NCBI GenBank assembly: GCA_903895725.1
Contig: CAITUV010000008.1
Coordinates: forward strand, 1 to 64,000
DNA: 64,000 bases
Source: an uncultured Myxococcales bacterium
GTDB lineage: Bacteria; Myxococcota_A; UBA9042; CAIXZC01
Direction of reading: 5' to 3'
In this document: positions 9,487 through 19,111 of the stretch, piece after piece
Layout: every line of letters begins with the position of its first letter
Numbering within the stretch: the stretch's first letter is position 1
The notes under the pieces: generated by a model
What the model saw: only the letters and a program-made list of their open reading frames with translations
What the model was told of the DNA's origin: nothing
The model's database searches: none
Made by a program: the position numbers and the translations under genes

Positions 9487-12400
9487 ATGAGAGTGCGGCT
9501 GGTCTTCACGCTTGCCCTGCTGGTTGGGTGCACCACGTCTCCCGGCACGGTCGAGAAGGATGCAGCGACCGATACGGGATTGGCCAGGGAAGTGGCGGCC
9601 GAGGTTACGGCACCGGATGCTGCCGCCGAGCTTCGGGGGGACCGGAGAGGAGCACCGGACGAGTGGGTGTTCGATTCGGGACCGGACACGCGCTTCCGCC
9701 AGTGCGCACCAGGTGAGGGGTGCTTCCTCGACCCGTGCACGCAGAACGAGCACTGCCAGTCCGGTTGGTGTGTAGAGCACCTCGGCGAAGGCGTCTGCAC
9801 GGTGCAGTGTACCGAGGAGTGCCCCGCTGGCTGGAGCTGCGGCCAGGTGGGAGTCGGAGGCCCTGACGTCATGTTCGTCTGCGTTTCAGGACACGCCAAC
9901 CTCTGCCGGCCGTGCAGCAGCCAGGCCGACTGCAAGAGCGTTGGAGGAGCCGAGGATCTCTGCCTGCAGTACGGCAGCGAGGGGTCGTTCTGCGGCGGTG
10001 CCTGCCAGGACGACCAGGACTGCCCGTGGGGCTTCTCCTGTGAAACTGCCGTGACGGTGGATGGAGTCGACACCCTCCAGTGCGTCGCCGACGCAGGGGT
10101 CTGTCCCTGCACAACGAAATCGGTTGCGCTCTCGCTCTTCACGCCATGTGTCGTCTCGAACGACTTCGGCACGTGCAAAGGCAAACGCTTCTGCGCGCAG
10201 GAAGGTCTTGCCCCGTGTGATGCGGACGTTCCCGCACTCGAGACGTGCAACGGCCTGGACGATGATTGCGACGGAAGCGTGGACGAGCCATCCGAATCGG
10301 GTGGAAAGCTCGTCCTCCTCTGCGACGACGGCAATCCGTGCACGGATGATGCCTGCCAGGGTGCGGACGGCTGCTCCCACACGCTGCTGACCGAAGGCGA
10401 ATGCCTCGACGGCGATGCCTGCACCATCGGCGATCACTGTGAGGAGGGAGTCTGCGTCGGCTCGCCCATCGACTGTGATGATGAGAACCCGTGCACCGAT
10501 GATGTGTGCGACGGACTGGGCGGCTGCGACTTCCTTCCCAACGCGGCGGATTGCGACGACGGAGATCCGTGCACGGTGGCGGACACCTGCAAGAAGTCGG
10601 TCTGCGTGGGATTTGCCGTCGACTGCAAGTGCCAGGTGAATTCGGACTGCAGCTCACTCGACGATGGGGATCCATGCACCGGAACCCTGACCTGCAGCCA
10701 TGACTCGCTCCCCTACCAGTGCACGGTCGACCCGGCCACGGTGGTCAAGTGCGCGGCGCCGGAAGGGCCCAATGCGTTCTGCCTGGCCTCGGTCTGCAAC
10801 TCGTCCTCAGGCAAGTGCGAGACCGTTCCGGACCACGAGGGGCTGGCCTGCAGCGATGGAACTGCGTGCACCGTCGGGGAAAGCTGCGTGGAGGGAATCT
10901 GCACCGGCGGAGTGCCGGCCAACTGCAACGATGGGAATCCCTGCACCGATGATTCCTGCCAGGCGGAGAGCGGGTGCGGCCATGCGTTCAACAGTCTGCC
11001 GTGCCAGGACGGTGACGCATGCACCATCAACGACCAGTGCAGCAACGGCCTTTGCCTTTCGTTCGCGGCTTTGCCCTGTGATGACAAGAATCCGTGCACC
11101 GAGGATGGGTGTGATCCAAAGACCGGGTGCACGCACACCGCGACGTCGGCTGCCTGCGATGACGGCAACGACTGCACCACGGGTGACCATTGCGACGGAG
11201 GCCTCTGCCTGCCCTCGGCGCTTCTCGTCTGCGATGACAAGAACCCCTGCACCGATGATTCCTGCCTGCCCGGTGGAGGGTGCAAGCACGTGTCGAACAC
11301 CGCGCCGTGCAGCGACCTGAACGCCTGCACGGTCAACGACATCTGCTCGGGCGGGCTCTGCGTACCGGGAATCTCCCTGGCCTGCAACGACGGCAATCCG
11401 TGCACCGACGACGTGTGCGACCAGCAGTTCGGCTGCCTGCACGAGCCCAATACCCTGGCCTGCGACGACGGCAATGCGTGCACACTGGGGGACAAGTGCA
11501 AGTCCGGGACGTGCCAGAGCGCTGCCGCACCGGACTGCGACGACGGCGATGTCTGCACGACGGACAAGTGCAGCCCGGCGCAGGGGTGCATGCACACGCT
11601 CAACAACGCGCCCTGCGACGACGGCAGTTTCTGCACCCTCAAGGACCAGTGCCAGCTCGGGAAGTGCGTGGGGGCGCAGCCCGCCGTCTGCAACGACAGC
11701 AACTCGTGCACCGACGACTCCTGCGTTCCGGAATCAGGATGCCTGTTCAAGCCGAACCAGGCCGGCTGCGACGACGGCAGCGCCTGCACCACCGGAGATG
11801 CCTGCAAGAGCGGATGGTGTCAGGGAGCCGTCCTGACCTGCAGCGATTCGAACCTGTGCACCGACGACTCCTGCGACCCGAAGACCGGATGCGTCTACAC
11901 CCCCAACTCCGTGCCGTGCGACGACGGCAATGCCTGCACGTCGGGCGATGTCTGCGCCGGCGGGAAGTGTGCGGGCCCGGGTGGAGTGAACTGCAACGAT
12001 TCGAACCTGTGCACCGACGACTCCTGTGACCCGGTGGCCGGCTGCAAGCACGCGAACAACTCGACGCCCTGCGATGATTCCAATGCCTGCACCGTCACGG
12101 ACACCTGCTCGGGGGGCAAGTGCGTGGGTTCGGGGACCCCGAGCTGCGACGACGCCAAGAAGTGCACCACAGACTCCTGCGAGCCCAACAGCGGCTGCCT
12201 GCACACTCCCATCACTCCGTGCTGCGGCAACGGCGTGAAAGAAGCCGGCGAACAGTGCGACGACGGAAACGAAGTCGACAACGACACGTGCAAGAACAAC
12301 TGCACGTCCGCTCCGGCGGCCGACTGGAGAATCGGCACCTGGAACGGGGTCCCGGTCTACGGCGTGAAGAAGTGCGCTTCCGGGGACTGGTACTGCCAGG

Positions 12401-12705
12401 CCAAGGATGCATGTGAGCAGGCCACCGGAGCAACCTGCGTCTGGCAGTCGTACAACTGCTCCTCGTACCCGAACGAGAACGGCTCGTTCTACCCGACATC
12501 GAACCCGCTGGGCCGGTCGGTTTCCACGGGCGGCAGCAGCAACCTGAATTGGACCGTCACGTCGGGCTGTTCCGAAGGCGGCAACTGCAGCCACGGCAAC
12601 CCCAACGTATACGGCAACCTCTGCTGCTGCTCGTGCCCCAACTCGAACCAGTACTGGAACGAGGGCAACAACTTCTGCGGCGTGGGCATCTGGGAGCCGT
12701 ACTGA
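9487..12705 (+). CDS. Giant Cys-rich lipoprotein with CTDC repeats
   Basis: This 1,072-residue lipoprotein has a lipobox LVGC (Cys15) and a GGAGG ribosome site. Residues about 75-250 form a Cys-rich module shared with the proteins at 14384, 28065 and 60712 (SGWC...CPAGWSC...CRPC...GSFCGG). A MopE-like metal-binding motif CNGLDDDCDG follows near residue 254. Residues about 279-910 contain about eleven alternating units of the type CDDGNPCTDDSC and CDDGNACTxGDxC, which match the Dictyostelium CTDC repeat. A Myxococcus-type unit (CGNG...GEQCDDGN) lies near residue 912, then a Trp/Asn-rich C-terminal domain of about 130 residues that I do not recognise. It is probably a surface adhesin or matrix protein with many disulfides. 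The gene at 12749 follows after 43 bp, likely in one operon. Confidence 0.85.
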   Translation: MRVRLVFTLALLVGCTTSPGTVEKDAATDTGLAREVAAEVTAPDAAAELRGDRRGAPDEWVFDSGPDTRFRQCAPGEGCFLDPCTQNEHCQSGWCVEHLGEGVCTVQCTEECPAGWSCGQVGVGGPDVMFVCVSGHANLCRPCSSQADCKSVGGAEDLCLQYGSEGSFCGGACQDDQDCPWGFSCETAVTVDGVDTLQCVADAGVCPCTTKSVALSLFTPCVVSNDFGTCKGKRFCAQEGLAPCDADVPALETCNGLDDDCDGSVDEPSESGGKLVLLCDDGNPCTDDACQGADGCSHTLLTEGECLDGDACTIGDHCEEGVCVGSPIDCDDENPCTDDVCDGLGGCDFLPNAADCDDGDPCTVADTCKKSVCVGFAVDCKCQVNSDCSSLDDGDPCTGTLTCSHDSLPYQCTVDPATVVKCAAPEGPNAFCLASVCNSSSGKCETVPDHEGLACSDGTACTVGESCVEGICTGGVPANCNDGNPCTDDSCQAESGCGHAFNSLPCQDGDACTINDQCSNGLCLSFAALPCDDKNPCTEDGCDPKTGCTHTATSAACDDGNDCTTGDHCDGGLCLPSALLVCDDKNPCTDDSCLPGGGCKHVSNTAPCSDLNACTVNDICSGGLCVPGISLACNDGNPCTDDVCDQQFGCLHEPNTLACDDGNACTLGDKCKSGTCQSAAAPDCDDGDVCTTDKCSPAQGCMHTLNNAPCDDGSFCTLKDQCQLGKCVGAQPAVCNDSNSCTDDSCVPESGCLFKPNQAGCDDGSACTTGDACKSGWCQGAVLTCSDSNLCTDDSCDPKTGCVYTPNSVPCDDGNACTSGDVCAGGKCAGPGGVNCNDSNLCTDDSCDPVAGCKHANNSTPCDDSNACTVTDTCSGGKCVGSGTPSCDDAKKCTTDSCEPNSGCLHTPITPCCGNGVKEAGEQCDDGNEVDNDTCKNNCTSAPAADWRIGTWNGVPVYGVKKCASGDWYCQAKDACEQATGATCVWQSYNCSSYPNENGSFYPTSNPLGRSVSTGGSSNLNWTVTSGCSEGGNCSHGNPNVYGNLCCCSCPNSNQYWNEGNNFCGVGIWEPY

Positions 12706-12748
12706 GAGGACTGGAAGTGAGCGGTCCGGCGTGCGGGGGGAGGGTCCA

Positions 12749-14308
12749 ATGACGCAAGCGAAAGCCATCCGCCGGTTCCTGTGCCTGGGCATACTCCTCC
12801 CGTTGCTCGGCTGCGGAGGGGCCGCATCCGAGCCCGACCAGGTCGAGATCACCCCGGTGGACGTTGTGCGGTTCACACCCGGTGATGCCAAGACGGACAC
12901 CGCTCCCGCCACGGACTCGGGCATACCCGACGGGATCGACCTGGCATCGGAGACAGGTGCCCCCCTGGAGGAAACGGGCTCCGCGGATGCTTCAGTCAAG
13001 CCCGATGCCCCCGAAGGACCCGATGTGCCGCTCCCACACGACACGTTGGACAACCCCGACCTCGCCGACGCAACCGAACCCGATTCGGTCGGACCGCCCG
13101 ACATCCAGCTTCCCGACACCGGTACGGTGGATGCCGGACCCTGCGGACAGTGCCCTGCGTCGACGCCGATGTGCCAGAACGGAGCGTGCGTCTGCACGGG
13201 GCAGAGCTGTCCCGGCGGCTTCTATTGCAAGGGGGGCTCATGCTCCGCCTGCACCGACGACATCCACTGCGGCCCCCTCTGTGAGTCCTGCGCATCCATG
13301 GGAATGTACTGCCAGTATGACGGCAGCAAGTGCGTGATCTGCGACACGAACCACCCCTGTCCGCCGGGCAACAAGTGCATCGACGGGACGTGCAAGTCGT
13401 GCGAGGGGCTCGGCCTGTGCGGACCCGAGTGCATTCAGTGCCTGCCGGCAACGCCCCTGTGCGTGAACGGCGTGTGCGAATGCTCGGGCCAGTCGTGCGG
13501 AGACGAGGCGCTTTGCGAAGGGGGCAAGTGCATCCCCTGCACCGACAACGACCCGAAGCATTGCGGCGCGGGCTGCCTGGTCTGCGAGGCCCCGAATCCG
13601 CATTGCGACGGGGGCGTCTGCACCTTCTGCAACGTCGACGATGCGTGCGGCCCGACCTGCGCAGCCTGCGGAGGGGCGACGCCCTTCTGCCCTCCTGACG
13701 GGACGGGCTGCGTGGAGTGCCTCGAGGACCCGGACTGTGCGGTGGGCTTCAAGTGCAAGAGCTTCGTGTGCATCGCGGACTGCAAGGCGCAGGGCTGCCA
13801 GTCGAACCTCTCCCCGTCGGGCGAGAAGTGCAGCCAGGCCTGGGTCGTTGGGCGGCTGGATGCCAAGAAGACCTTCACCAAGACGGGCGATACCTGGAGT
13901 GCCAACGACGACGATGACCTGAACTACTTCTTTGGCAAGTCAGAGTGCTGGGATGCCTCCTCCGACAACTTCTTCCGCATCTACCTCATGGCCGGAGACC
14001 AGATCGCTGTGACCGCTGCGCCGGCCGCCGCGGAGTGGGACTTCGACTTGATGCTGAAGCTGTACACCGGGACCGAGTGCGACGATGATTCCGCAGGCAT
14101 CTTTGATGCCAACGACAAGTACCTCATCCAGTGCTGGGACGATGAGCTGGACGGAGACCCCGAGGGCTTCTCCTACACCGCTACGGCCGAAGGCTGGTAC
14201 ACGGTGGTGGTGGACGGCCGCCTCGCCGGAACCGAGGATCTCGACTACGGTGAGTATTCGTTTTCCCTCACGCTGACCTGCAGCGAAGATACCTGCTGCT
14301 GCGAGTAG
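12749..14308 (+). CDS. Cys-rich lipoprotein with C-terminal PPC-like domain
   Basis: This 519-residue lipoprotein has lipobox LLGC (Cys22). A long acidic, Pro/Asp/Thr-rich linker (about 25-130) is followed by a Cys-rich segment (about 131-355) with repeated C.GQSC / C.ACTD / CGP.C elements, then a C-terminal beta-sandwich of about 150 residues. That domain (DNFFRIYLMAGDQIAV, then GWYTVVVDGRLAG and GEYSFSLTL) resembles bacterial pre-peptidase C-terminal domains, which help secreted proteins mature or bind surfaces. It ends in CCCE. The ATG at 12749 was chosen for its GGGGGAGGG site and signal peptide. It sits 43 bp after the CTDC-repeat lipoprotein and is probably co-expressed. Its function is unknown. 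Confidence 0.75.
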   Translation: MTQAKAIRRFLCLGILLPLLGCGGAASEPDQVEITPVDVVRFTPGDAKTDTAPATDSGIPDGIDLASETGAPLEETGSADASVKPDAPEGPDVPLPHDTLDNPDLADATEPDSVGPPDIQLPDTGTVDAGPCGQCPASTPMCQNGACVCTGQSCPGGFYCKGGSCSACTDDIHCGPLCESCASMGMYCQYDGSKCVICDTNHPCPPGNKCIDGTCKSCEGLGLCGPECIQCLPATPLCVNGVCECSGQSCGDEALCEGGKCIPCTDNDPKHCGAGCLVCEAPNPHCDGGVCTFCNVDDACGPTCAACGGATPFCPPDGTGCVECLEDPDCAVGFKCKSFVCIADCKAQGCQSNLSPSGEKCSQAWVVGRLDAKKTFTKTGDTWSANDDDDLNYFFGKSECWDASSDNFFRIYLMAGDQIAVTAAPAAAEWDFDLMLKLYTGTECDDDSAGIFDANDKYLIQCWDDELDGDPEGFSYTATAEGWYTVVVDGRLAGTEDLDYGEYSFSLTLTCSEDTCCCE

Positions 14309-14331
14309 GCGGGCCCTCATCAACCCTCGGG

Positions 14332-14360
14332 TGGCATCCCGTGCCGCCATCTGATACCAT
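14332..14360 (+). promoter_or_regulatory. Promoter-like element of the second CTDC-repeat lipoprotein
   Basis: TGGCAT (14332-14337) and TACCAT (14355-14360) are separated by 17 bp, 23 bp before the ATG at 14384. The boxes nearly match those upstream of 9487. Confidence 0.4.
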
Positions 14361-14383
14361 CATCGGGTCGAAGGGGGATTTCG

Positions 14384-17300
14384 ATGACAAGAGCGACCCG
14401 TGTTCTGGTTCTGGGTGTTGCCGCAGGCCTGCTGTCGTGCGGCGGATCGGCAGGGCTGGTCCAGAAGTTGCCGGATATCGTGGCGGATTCCGAGGTCGCT
14501 GGCTCCGGCGACGCCGTCGGCCCTGTCGAAGTGGCCACCGAGCTGGCGATGGCGGAGCTCCCGACCGAGCTTCCGTTCATCGACCAGCGTCCCGATCTGG
14601 GCCCCTCGTGTCTGCCGGGAGAGGGTTGTTTCCTGGACCATTGCGTGGAGAGCTCCGACTGCCTCTCGGGGTGGTGCGTGGATCACATGGGGGACCAGGT
14701 CTGCTCCCAGATGTGCCAGGACGAGTGCCCTGCCGGCTGGTCGTGCGCCCAGGTCATGGGGACCGGGCCCGACGTGGTCTGGTTGTGCGTGTCGCCCTAC
14801 CCCAACCTGTGCCGCCCCTGTGCCGGCTCGGCAGACTGCAAGGGCACGGCAGGAGCGGACGACGTGTGCGTGAGCTACGGCGCCGAGGGCAGCTTCTGCG
14901 GCGGTGCCTGCCAGCCTGGCGACACGTGCCCCGACGGGTTCTCGTGCGAGGACGCCGTGACCATCGATGGCATCCCGGCCAAGCAGTGTGTGGCGGCAGG
15001 AGGAGTGTGCGGGTGCTCGGCCAAGTCGGTCGACATCTCGGCCTGGACCCCCTGCTCATCGACCAATGACTGGGGCACTTGCACCGGGAAGCGCGTTTGC
15101 TCTGCCGAGGGGCTCAGCGACTGCGATGCGCCGGCCGCGGCACAGGATACGTGCAACGGCCTCGACGATGACTGCGACGGGGATGTGGACGAGGCCACCT
15201 GCGACGACGGAAACCCCTGCACGCTGGATGCCTGTCTCGGAAAGGACGGGTGCCAGAATGCCCCGCTCTCGGGCTCCGAGTGCGTGGACGGGGACACCTG
15301 CACGGTGGGCGATCACTGCGAGGAAGGTGCCTGTATCGGCAAGCCGATCATCTGCGACGACGACGACCCGTGCACGGACGACGCCTGCAGCGGGCTCGGG
15401 GACTGCATCCACACGAACAACCAGGCCGAGTGCGACGACGGCGATCCATGCACGGTGGCCGACCAGTGCAAGAACGGCACGTGTGCGGGCACTCCGGTCA
15501 ACTGCACGTGCCAGCAGGACGGCGATTGCACCAAGCTGGGTGACGACAACCTGTGCAACGGCACGCTCTACTGCGACCTGACCTCCCTGCCCTACCTGTG
15601 CAAGATCGCGCCGGAATCCATCGTGGAGTGCCCTGCCCCCCCAGCGGGCCCGGACGCCATCTGCCTGAAGACCTCGTGCGACCCGGTCACGGGCGGATGC
15701 AGCCTGGTACCGGATCATGAGGGGATGGCCTGCAGCGACGGCAATGCCTGCACGCTGGGCGATGCGTGTGCGGCCGGAGTGTGCGTGCCCGGTGCCTCGG
15801 CCCTGTGCAAGGACGACAACCCGTGCACCGACGATGGCTGCATGTCCGAGACGGGTTGCGTGTTCACCCCCAATGCGATCCCGTGCGAAGACGGCAACCT
15901 GTGCACCGTGGGAGATGCCTGTCAGGAGGGAGCCTGCCAGTCGGGCTCCGGGCAGCTCGACTGCAACGACGACAACTTCTGCAATGGCACGGAAACCTGC
16001 AAGTCCGGGTTCGGATGCCAGCCCGGGGCACCGCTCACCTGTGACGACGGCAACTTGTGCAACGGCGTCGAATCGTGCGCACCGGAGGCGGGCTGCCAGG
16101 CTGGAGTCCCTCTGACCTGTGCGGATGCCAATCCGTGTACCGATGATTCGTGCGACCCGATTCTGGGGTGCCTCCATTCGAACAACCAGGACCCCTGCGA
16201 GGATGGCAACGCGTGCACGCTCGACGACTCGTGCCAGGCAGGCAAGTGTCAGCCCGGAGACCCCTTGTCGTGCAGCGATTCGAACCTCTGCACCGACGAC
16301 TCCTGTGACCCGCTCACGGGGTGTGCCCACAAGGCCAACAAGAACCCCTGCGACGATGGGAATTCCTGCACGGTCGGCGATGCCTGCTACAAGGGTGCGT
16401 GTGCGGGAGGCACACCGGCCGTCTGCAAGGATGGAAACTCGTGCACCGACGACTCCTGCGACCCGACCGTCGGCTGCACATACACACCCAACGCGAGCGG
16501 GTGCGACGATGGCAACGCCTGCACGGTCGGCGACAAGTGCCAGAACGGCTGGTGTGCGGCCGGTGCTCCCCTCCCTTGCGGAGACGACAACGGCTGCACC
16601 GACGACTCCTGCGATGCCATTCTCGGCTGCCAGAACGTCCCCAACCAGGCATTGTGCGACGATGGCAACCCCTGCACGGTGGGTGACAAGTGCGGCTCCG
16701 CATCCTGCCAGCCCGGAATAGGGTTGCTGAACTGCCAGGACAACAACCCGTGCACGACCGACTCGTGCGCCCCTCAATCCGGTTGCCAGAACCTTCCCAA
16801 CCAGGACCCGTGCAGCGACGGCAACGCTTGCACCCAGGGGGACTCGTGCGCGGGGGGCGCCTGCCTGCCCGGCCAGGTTCCGCTGCCCTGCGACGACACG
16901 AACCCCTGCACCGACGATGCCTGCCTGCCGGCCCAGGGGTGCGTCCACACGGCAAACACCCTGCCGTGCGACGACGGTAACGCATGCACGCTGGACGACA
17001 CGTGCGCTGCAGGAGCCTGCAAGGGTGGCCCGGCAGTCGACTGCAGCGACGGGAATCTGTGCACCGACGACGATTGTGAGCCTGCGGCCGGATGCACCTA
17101 TGTCGTCAACATGGTGCCATGCGATGACGGCAACGCGTGCACCGTCGGGGACGCTTGCGCTTCCGGAGCCTGTGCGGGCGGCCCCTCTCCTAACTGCCAG
17201 GATGGAAACACCTGTACCACGGACGGCTGCGCACCCGCGTCGGGATGCACTTACACGCCCCTTCCGGACAAGAGCCCGTGCGATCCCGACGGCTCATGCA

Positions 17301-17995
17301 AGGCCGGAACGTGCGTCCCCAACCCGCCGCTCGACTGCAATGCCCTGCACAAGAAACAGCCCGGTCTGCCGTCGGGAACCTACACCATCGACCCCGACGG
17401 GAGCGGCGGCAACGCCCCGCTCGACGTGTACTGCGACATGACCACGGACGGCGGCGGGTGGACGATGCTGGGCAAGTTCACCAGCAACCTCGAGCTGCAC
17501 ATCTTTCACCCGCACAAGCACCAGGTGCAGGGGGCCGTGGACGGAGCCAACGTGGCGGAGGCTCCGGCCTTGTGGCAGCCCGATGTCTGGGGCCACCTGG
17601 CCTTCGACCTGTTCCCGATCTCGGGGCGCGAGCTGCGCATGCGCTGCCGCAGCGGTCCGGCCGGCGACTGGTTCACGACCACCCACAGCAACGTATTTTC
17701 CGACTGGAGCGAGGGGGACAAGGGCTCCTACGGTGCCGGCTCCGGCTGGGGAGTGCTGCGATGGACGTCCGGCCGGTCGAGCCACTGGGTCTGCGGGATG
17801 TACGTGGGCTCTGACTACCCGGGCATCGCGTACTGTGCCGGGCCGGGCGTGAGCGGCAGCTTCGTCAACCACAGGGTGTCCATCTCGTTTGACCCGAATG
17901 CGGGCTACGGAGGCGGCACGGCCATCGGCTGCAACGGTGGCGGCATCGACGTGGGCAAGAGCGGGCAGTACCAGGCGGACATGTGGCTGCGGTAG
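14384..17995 (+). CDS. Giant CTDC-repeat lipoprotein with fibrinogen-like C-terminus
   Basis: This 1,203-residue lipoprotein has lipobox LLSC (Cys19). It is a clear paralogue of the 9487 product: the same N-terminal Cys module (about 80-260), a MopE-like CNGLDDDCDG motif, then about twelve CTDC-type units (about 272-955), with two variant units reading CNG.E.C. The C-terminal 220 residues begin DCNALHKKQPGLPSGTYTIDPDG and contain YCDMTTDGGGWTMLG, the start signature of fibrinogen-related domains, which bind sugars or acetylated groups in animals. The protein therefore looks like a long disulfide stalk carrying a lectin-like tip. A GGGGGA site precedes the ATG. Bacterial fibrinogen-like domains of this kind occur mainly in predatory and complex deltaproteobacteria. 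Confidence 0.85.
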   Translation: MTRATRVLVLGVAAGLLSCGGSAGLVQKLPDIVADSEVAGSGDAVGPVEVATELAMAELPTELPFIDQRPDLGPSCLPGEGCFLDHCVESSDCLSGWCVDHMGDQVCSQMCQDECPAGWSCAQVMGTGPDVVWLCVSPYPNLCRPCAGSADCKGTAGADDVCVSYGAEGSFCGGACQPGDTCPDGFSCEDAVTIDGIPAKQCVAAGGVCGCSAKSVDISAWTPCSSTNDWGTCTGKRVCSAEGLSDCDAPAAAQDTCNGLDDDCDGDVDEATCDDGNPCTLDACLGKDGCQNAPLSGSECVDGDTCTVGDHCEEGACIGKPIICDDDDPCTDDACSGLGDCIHTNNQAECDDGDPCTVADQCKNGTCAGTPVNCTCQQDGDCTKLGDDNLCNGTLYCDLTSLPYLCKIAPESIVECPAPPAGPDAICLKTSCDPVTGGCSLVPDHEGMACSDGNACTLGDACAAGVCVPGASALCKDDNPCTDDGCMSETGCVFTPNAIPCEDGNLCTVGDACQEGACQSGSGQLDCNDDNFCNGTETCKSGFGCQPGAPLTCDDGNLCNGVESCAPEAGCQAGVPLTCADANPCTDDSCDPILGCLHSNNQDPCEDGNACTLDDSCQAGKCQPGDPLSCSDSNLCTDDSCDPLTGCAHKANKNPCDDGNSCTVGDACYKGACAGGTPAVCKDGNSCTDDSCDPTVGCTYTPNASGCDDGNACTVGDKCQNGWCAAGAPLPCGDDNGCTDDSCDAILGCQNVPNQALCDDGNPCTVGDKCGSASCQPGIGLLNCQDNNPCTTDSCAPQSGCQNLPNQDPCSDGNACTQGDSCAGGACLPGQVPLPCDDTNPCTDDACLPAQGCVHTANTLPCDDGNACTLDDTCAAGACKGGPAVDCSDGNLCTDDDCEPAAGCTYVVNMVPCDDGNACTVGDACASGACAGGPSPNCQDGNTCTTDGCAPASGCTYTPLPDKSPCDPDGSCKAGTCVPNPPLDCNALHKKQPGLPSGTYTIDPDGSGGNAPLDVYCDMTTDGGGWTMLGKFTSNLELHIFHPHKHQVQGAVDGANVAEAPALWQPDVWGHLAFDLFPISGRELRMRCRSGPAGDWFTTTHSNVFSDWSEGDKGSYGAGSGWGVLRWTSGRSSHWVCGMYVGSDYPGIAYCAGPGVSGSFVNHRVSISFDPNAGYGGGTAIGCNGGGIDVGKSGQYQADMWLR

Positions 17996-18062
17996 GCGGA
18001 GCAGGCCGTCGGCGTGCGTCGAATCCACCTCATGCCCGATGCGGCGAAAGGGAACGCCCCCC

Positions 18063-19019
18063 TCAGAACACCATCGTCGCCAGGAATCCGCCGGCGGTAC
18101 CGTCGGAGAACGGAAGCAGCGTGAGCTCCGGGCCCAGGTCGTCACCGCCCTTCCCGTCCACGAGCCTGCGGGTGTTGCGACCCACCGTGCTGCCGATCGC
18201 GTAGCCCATCAGCGCACCGGCGATTCCGTCCGACAGCCAGTGCATCCCGCCCCCTTCGAACGAAACCACTCCGTACACCATGTACGCAGCCCAGCCATAG
18301 CTCACCACCTGCATCCACATGGTGTCGCCGTAGTAGCTCGCCAGCGACGAGGCCATTGCCATGGTGACCATGGCGTGACCGGAGGGCCAGCCGTGGAACA
18401 CGCCCCCGCGGTTGAAGCCGAACCGGAACGTCCGACTGAGCTCCCCCATGTCGTCTGCCCGCTCCGAATCAGGCGGAGGGCGGCCGGTGTAGGCCTTGAG
18501 CAGCGTGTTCGTGGCAAACGAAATCACGACCGCCTGAGCAGCGGCGGCTGCCGCTCCGGAGAGCTCGAGGTCGTCCTTGAGCCACCCGGACAGCCAGAGG
18601 GAGCCGGGCAGCAGGATCGGCACGAGCCCGCCCCCGATGACAGCGGGAAACGAGGCGTATCCCCATCCCGGGTTTCCATGGAAGTAGCGGTAGGAAGCGT
18701 AGTCGGCACCGCTTGGAGACAGGATTGCCGTGGACGCAATCCCGCCGGCGTGCAGGGCCAGGTTCCAGCCGATGAAGCTCTCCACTACGTTGCGGCTCAT
18801 GCCCTCGAACAAGCCGATGGATGTGCGGGAGCTGTCTCCGACGGGGCTCGAATCGTTGGCTTGACTCAGGCTGTCGGAGACCGGCTCGTCTTTGGCCGTG
18901 GCGGTCGCCGTGTCGCTGCCCGGGTCCAGCCGCCCTTCGGCAGACGCCGGCTCCACGGCCATCACCAGGGCCGCAAGACCCGCCACCACGACAGCAGGAA
19001 CCTCGGGGTACGAGCTCAT
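18063..19019 (-). CDS. PAP2-family membrane phosphatase
   Basis: This 318-residue protein has a signal-like N-terminus, an Asp/Ser-rich linker and a PAP2 domain. The three family motifs are present: KAYTGRPPP (motif 1), PSGH (motif 2) and a motif 3 segment ending GMHWLSDGIAG with the catalytic His and Asp. Several hydrophobic helices place the active site at the outer face of the inner membrane. Such enzymes remove phosphate from lipids such as undecaprenyl diphosphate or phosphatidate; the substrate cannot be told here. No ribosome site precedes the ATG, but a good promoter ends only 6 bp upstream, so the mRNA is probably leaderless. It converges with the lipoprotein gene ending at 17995. 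Confidence 0.85.
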   Translation of the reverse strand: MSSYPEVPAVVVAGLAALVMAVEPASAEGRLDPGSDTATATAKDEPVSDSLSQANDSSPVGDSSRTSIGLFEGMSRNVVESFIGWNLALHAGGIASTAILSPSGADYASYRYFHGNPGWGYASFPAVIGGGLVPILLPGSLWLSGWLKDDLELSGAAAAAAQAVVISFATNTLLKAYTGRPPPDSERADDMGELSRTFRFGFNRGGVFHGWPSGHAMVTMAMASSLASYYGDTMWMQVVSYGWAAYMVYGVVSFEGGGMHWLSDGIAGALMGYAIGSTVGRNTRRLVDGKGGDDLGPELTLLPFSDGTAGGFLATMVF

Positions 19020-19025
19020 GCCCGC

Positions 19026-19054
19026 AGGATAGCCGAGCCGGGCGAGGGCGTCAA
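19026..19054 (-). promoter_or_regulatory. Promoter of the PAP2 gene (leaderless configuration)
   Basis: Minus-strand TTGACG (19054-19049) and TATCCT (19031-19026) are 17 bp apart. The -10 box ends 6 bp before the ATG at 19019, so transcription should start at or beside the start codon. Confidence 0.55.
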
Positions 19055-19111
19055 AGGTGGCTCCTACGTCGCCGCCTCACGACGTCGCCAGAAACACGGG
19101 AGCGGGGCGCC

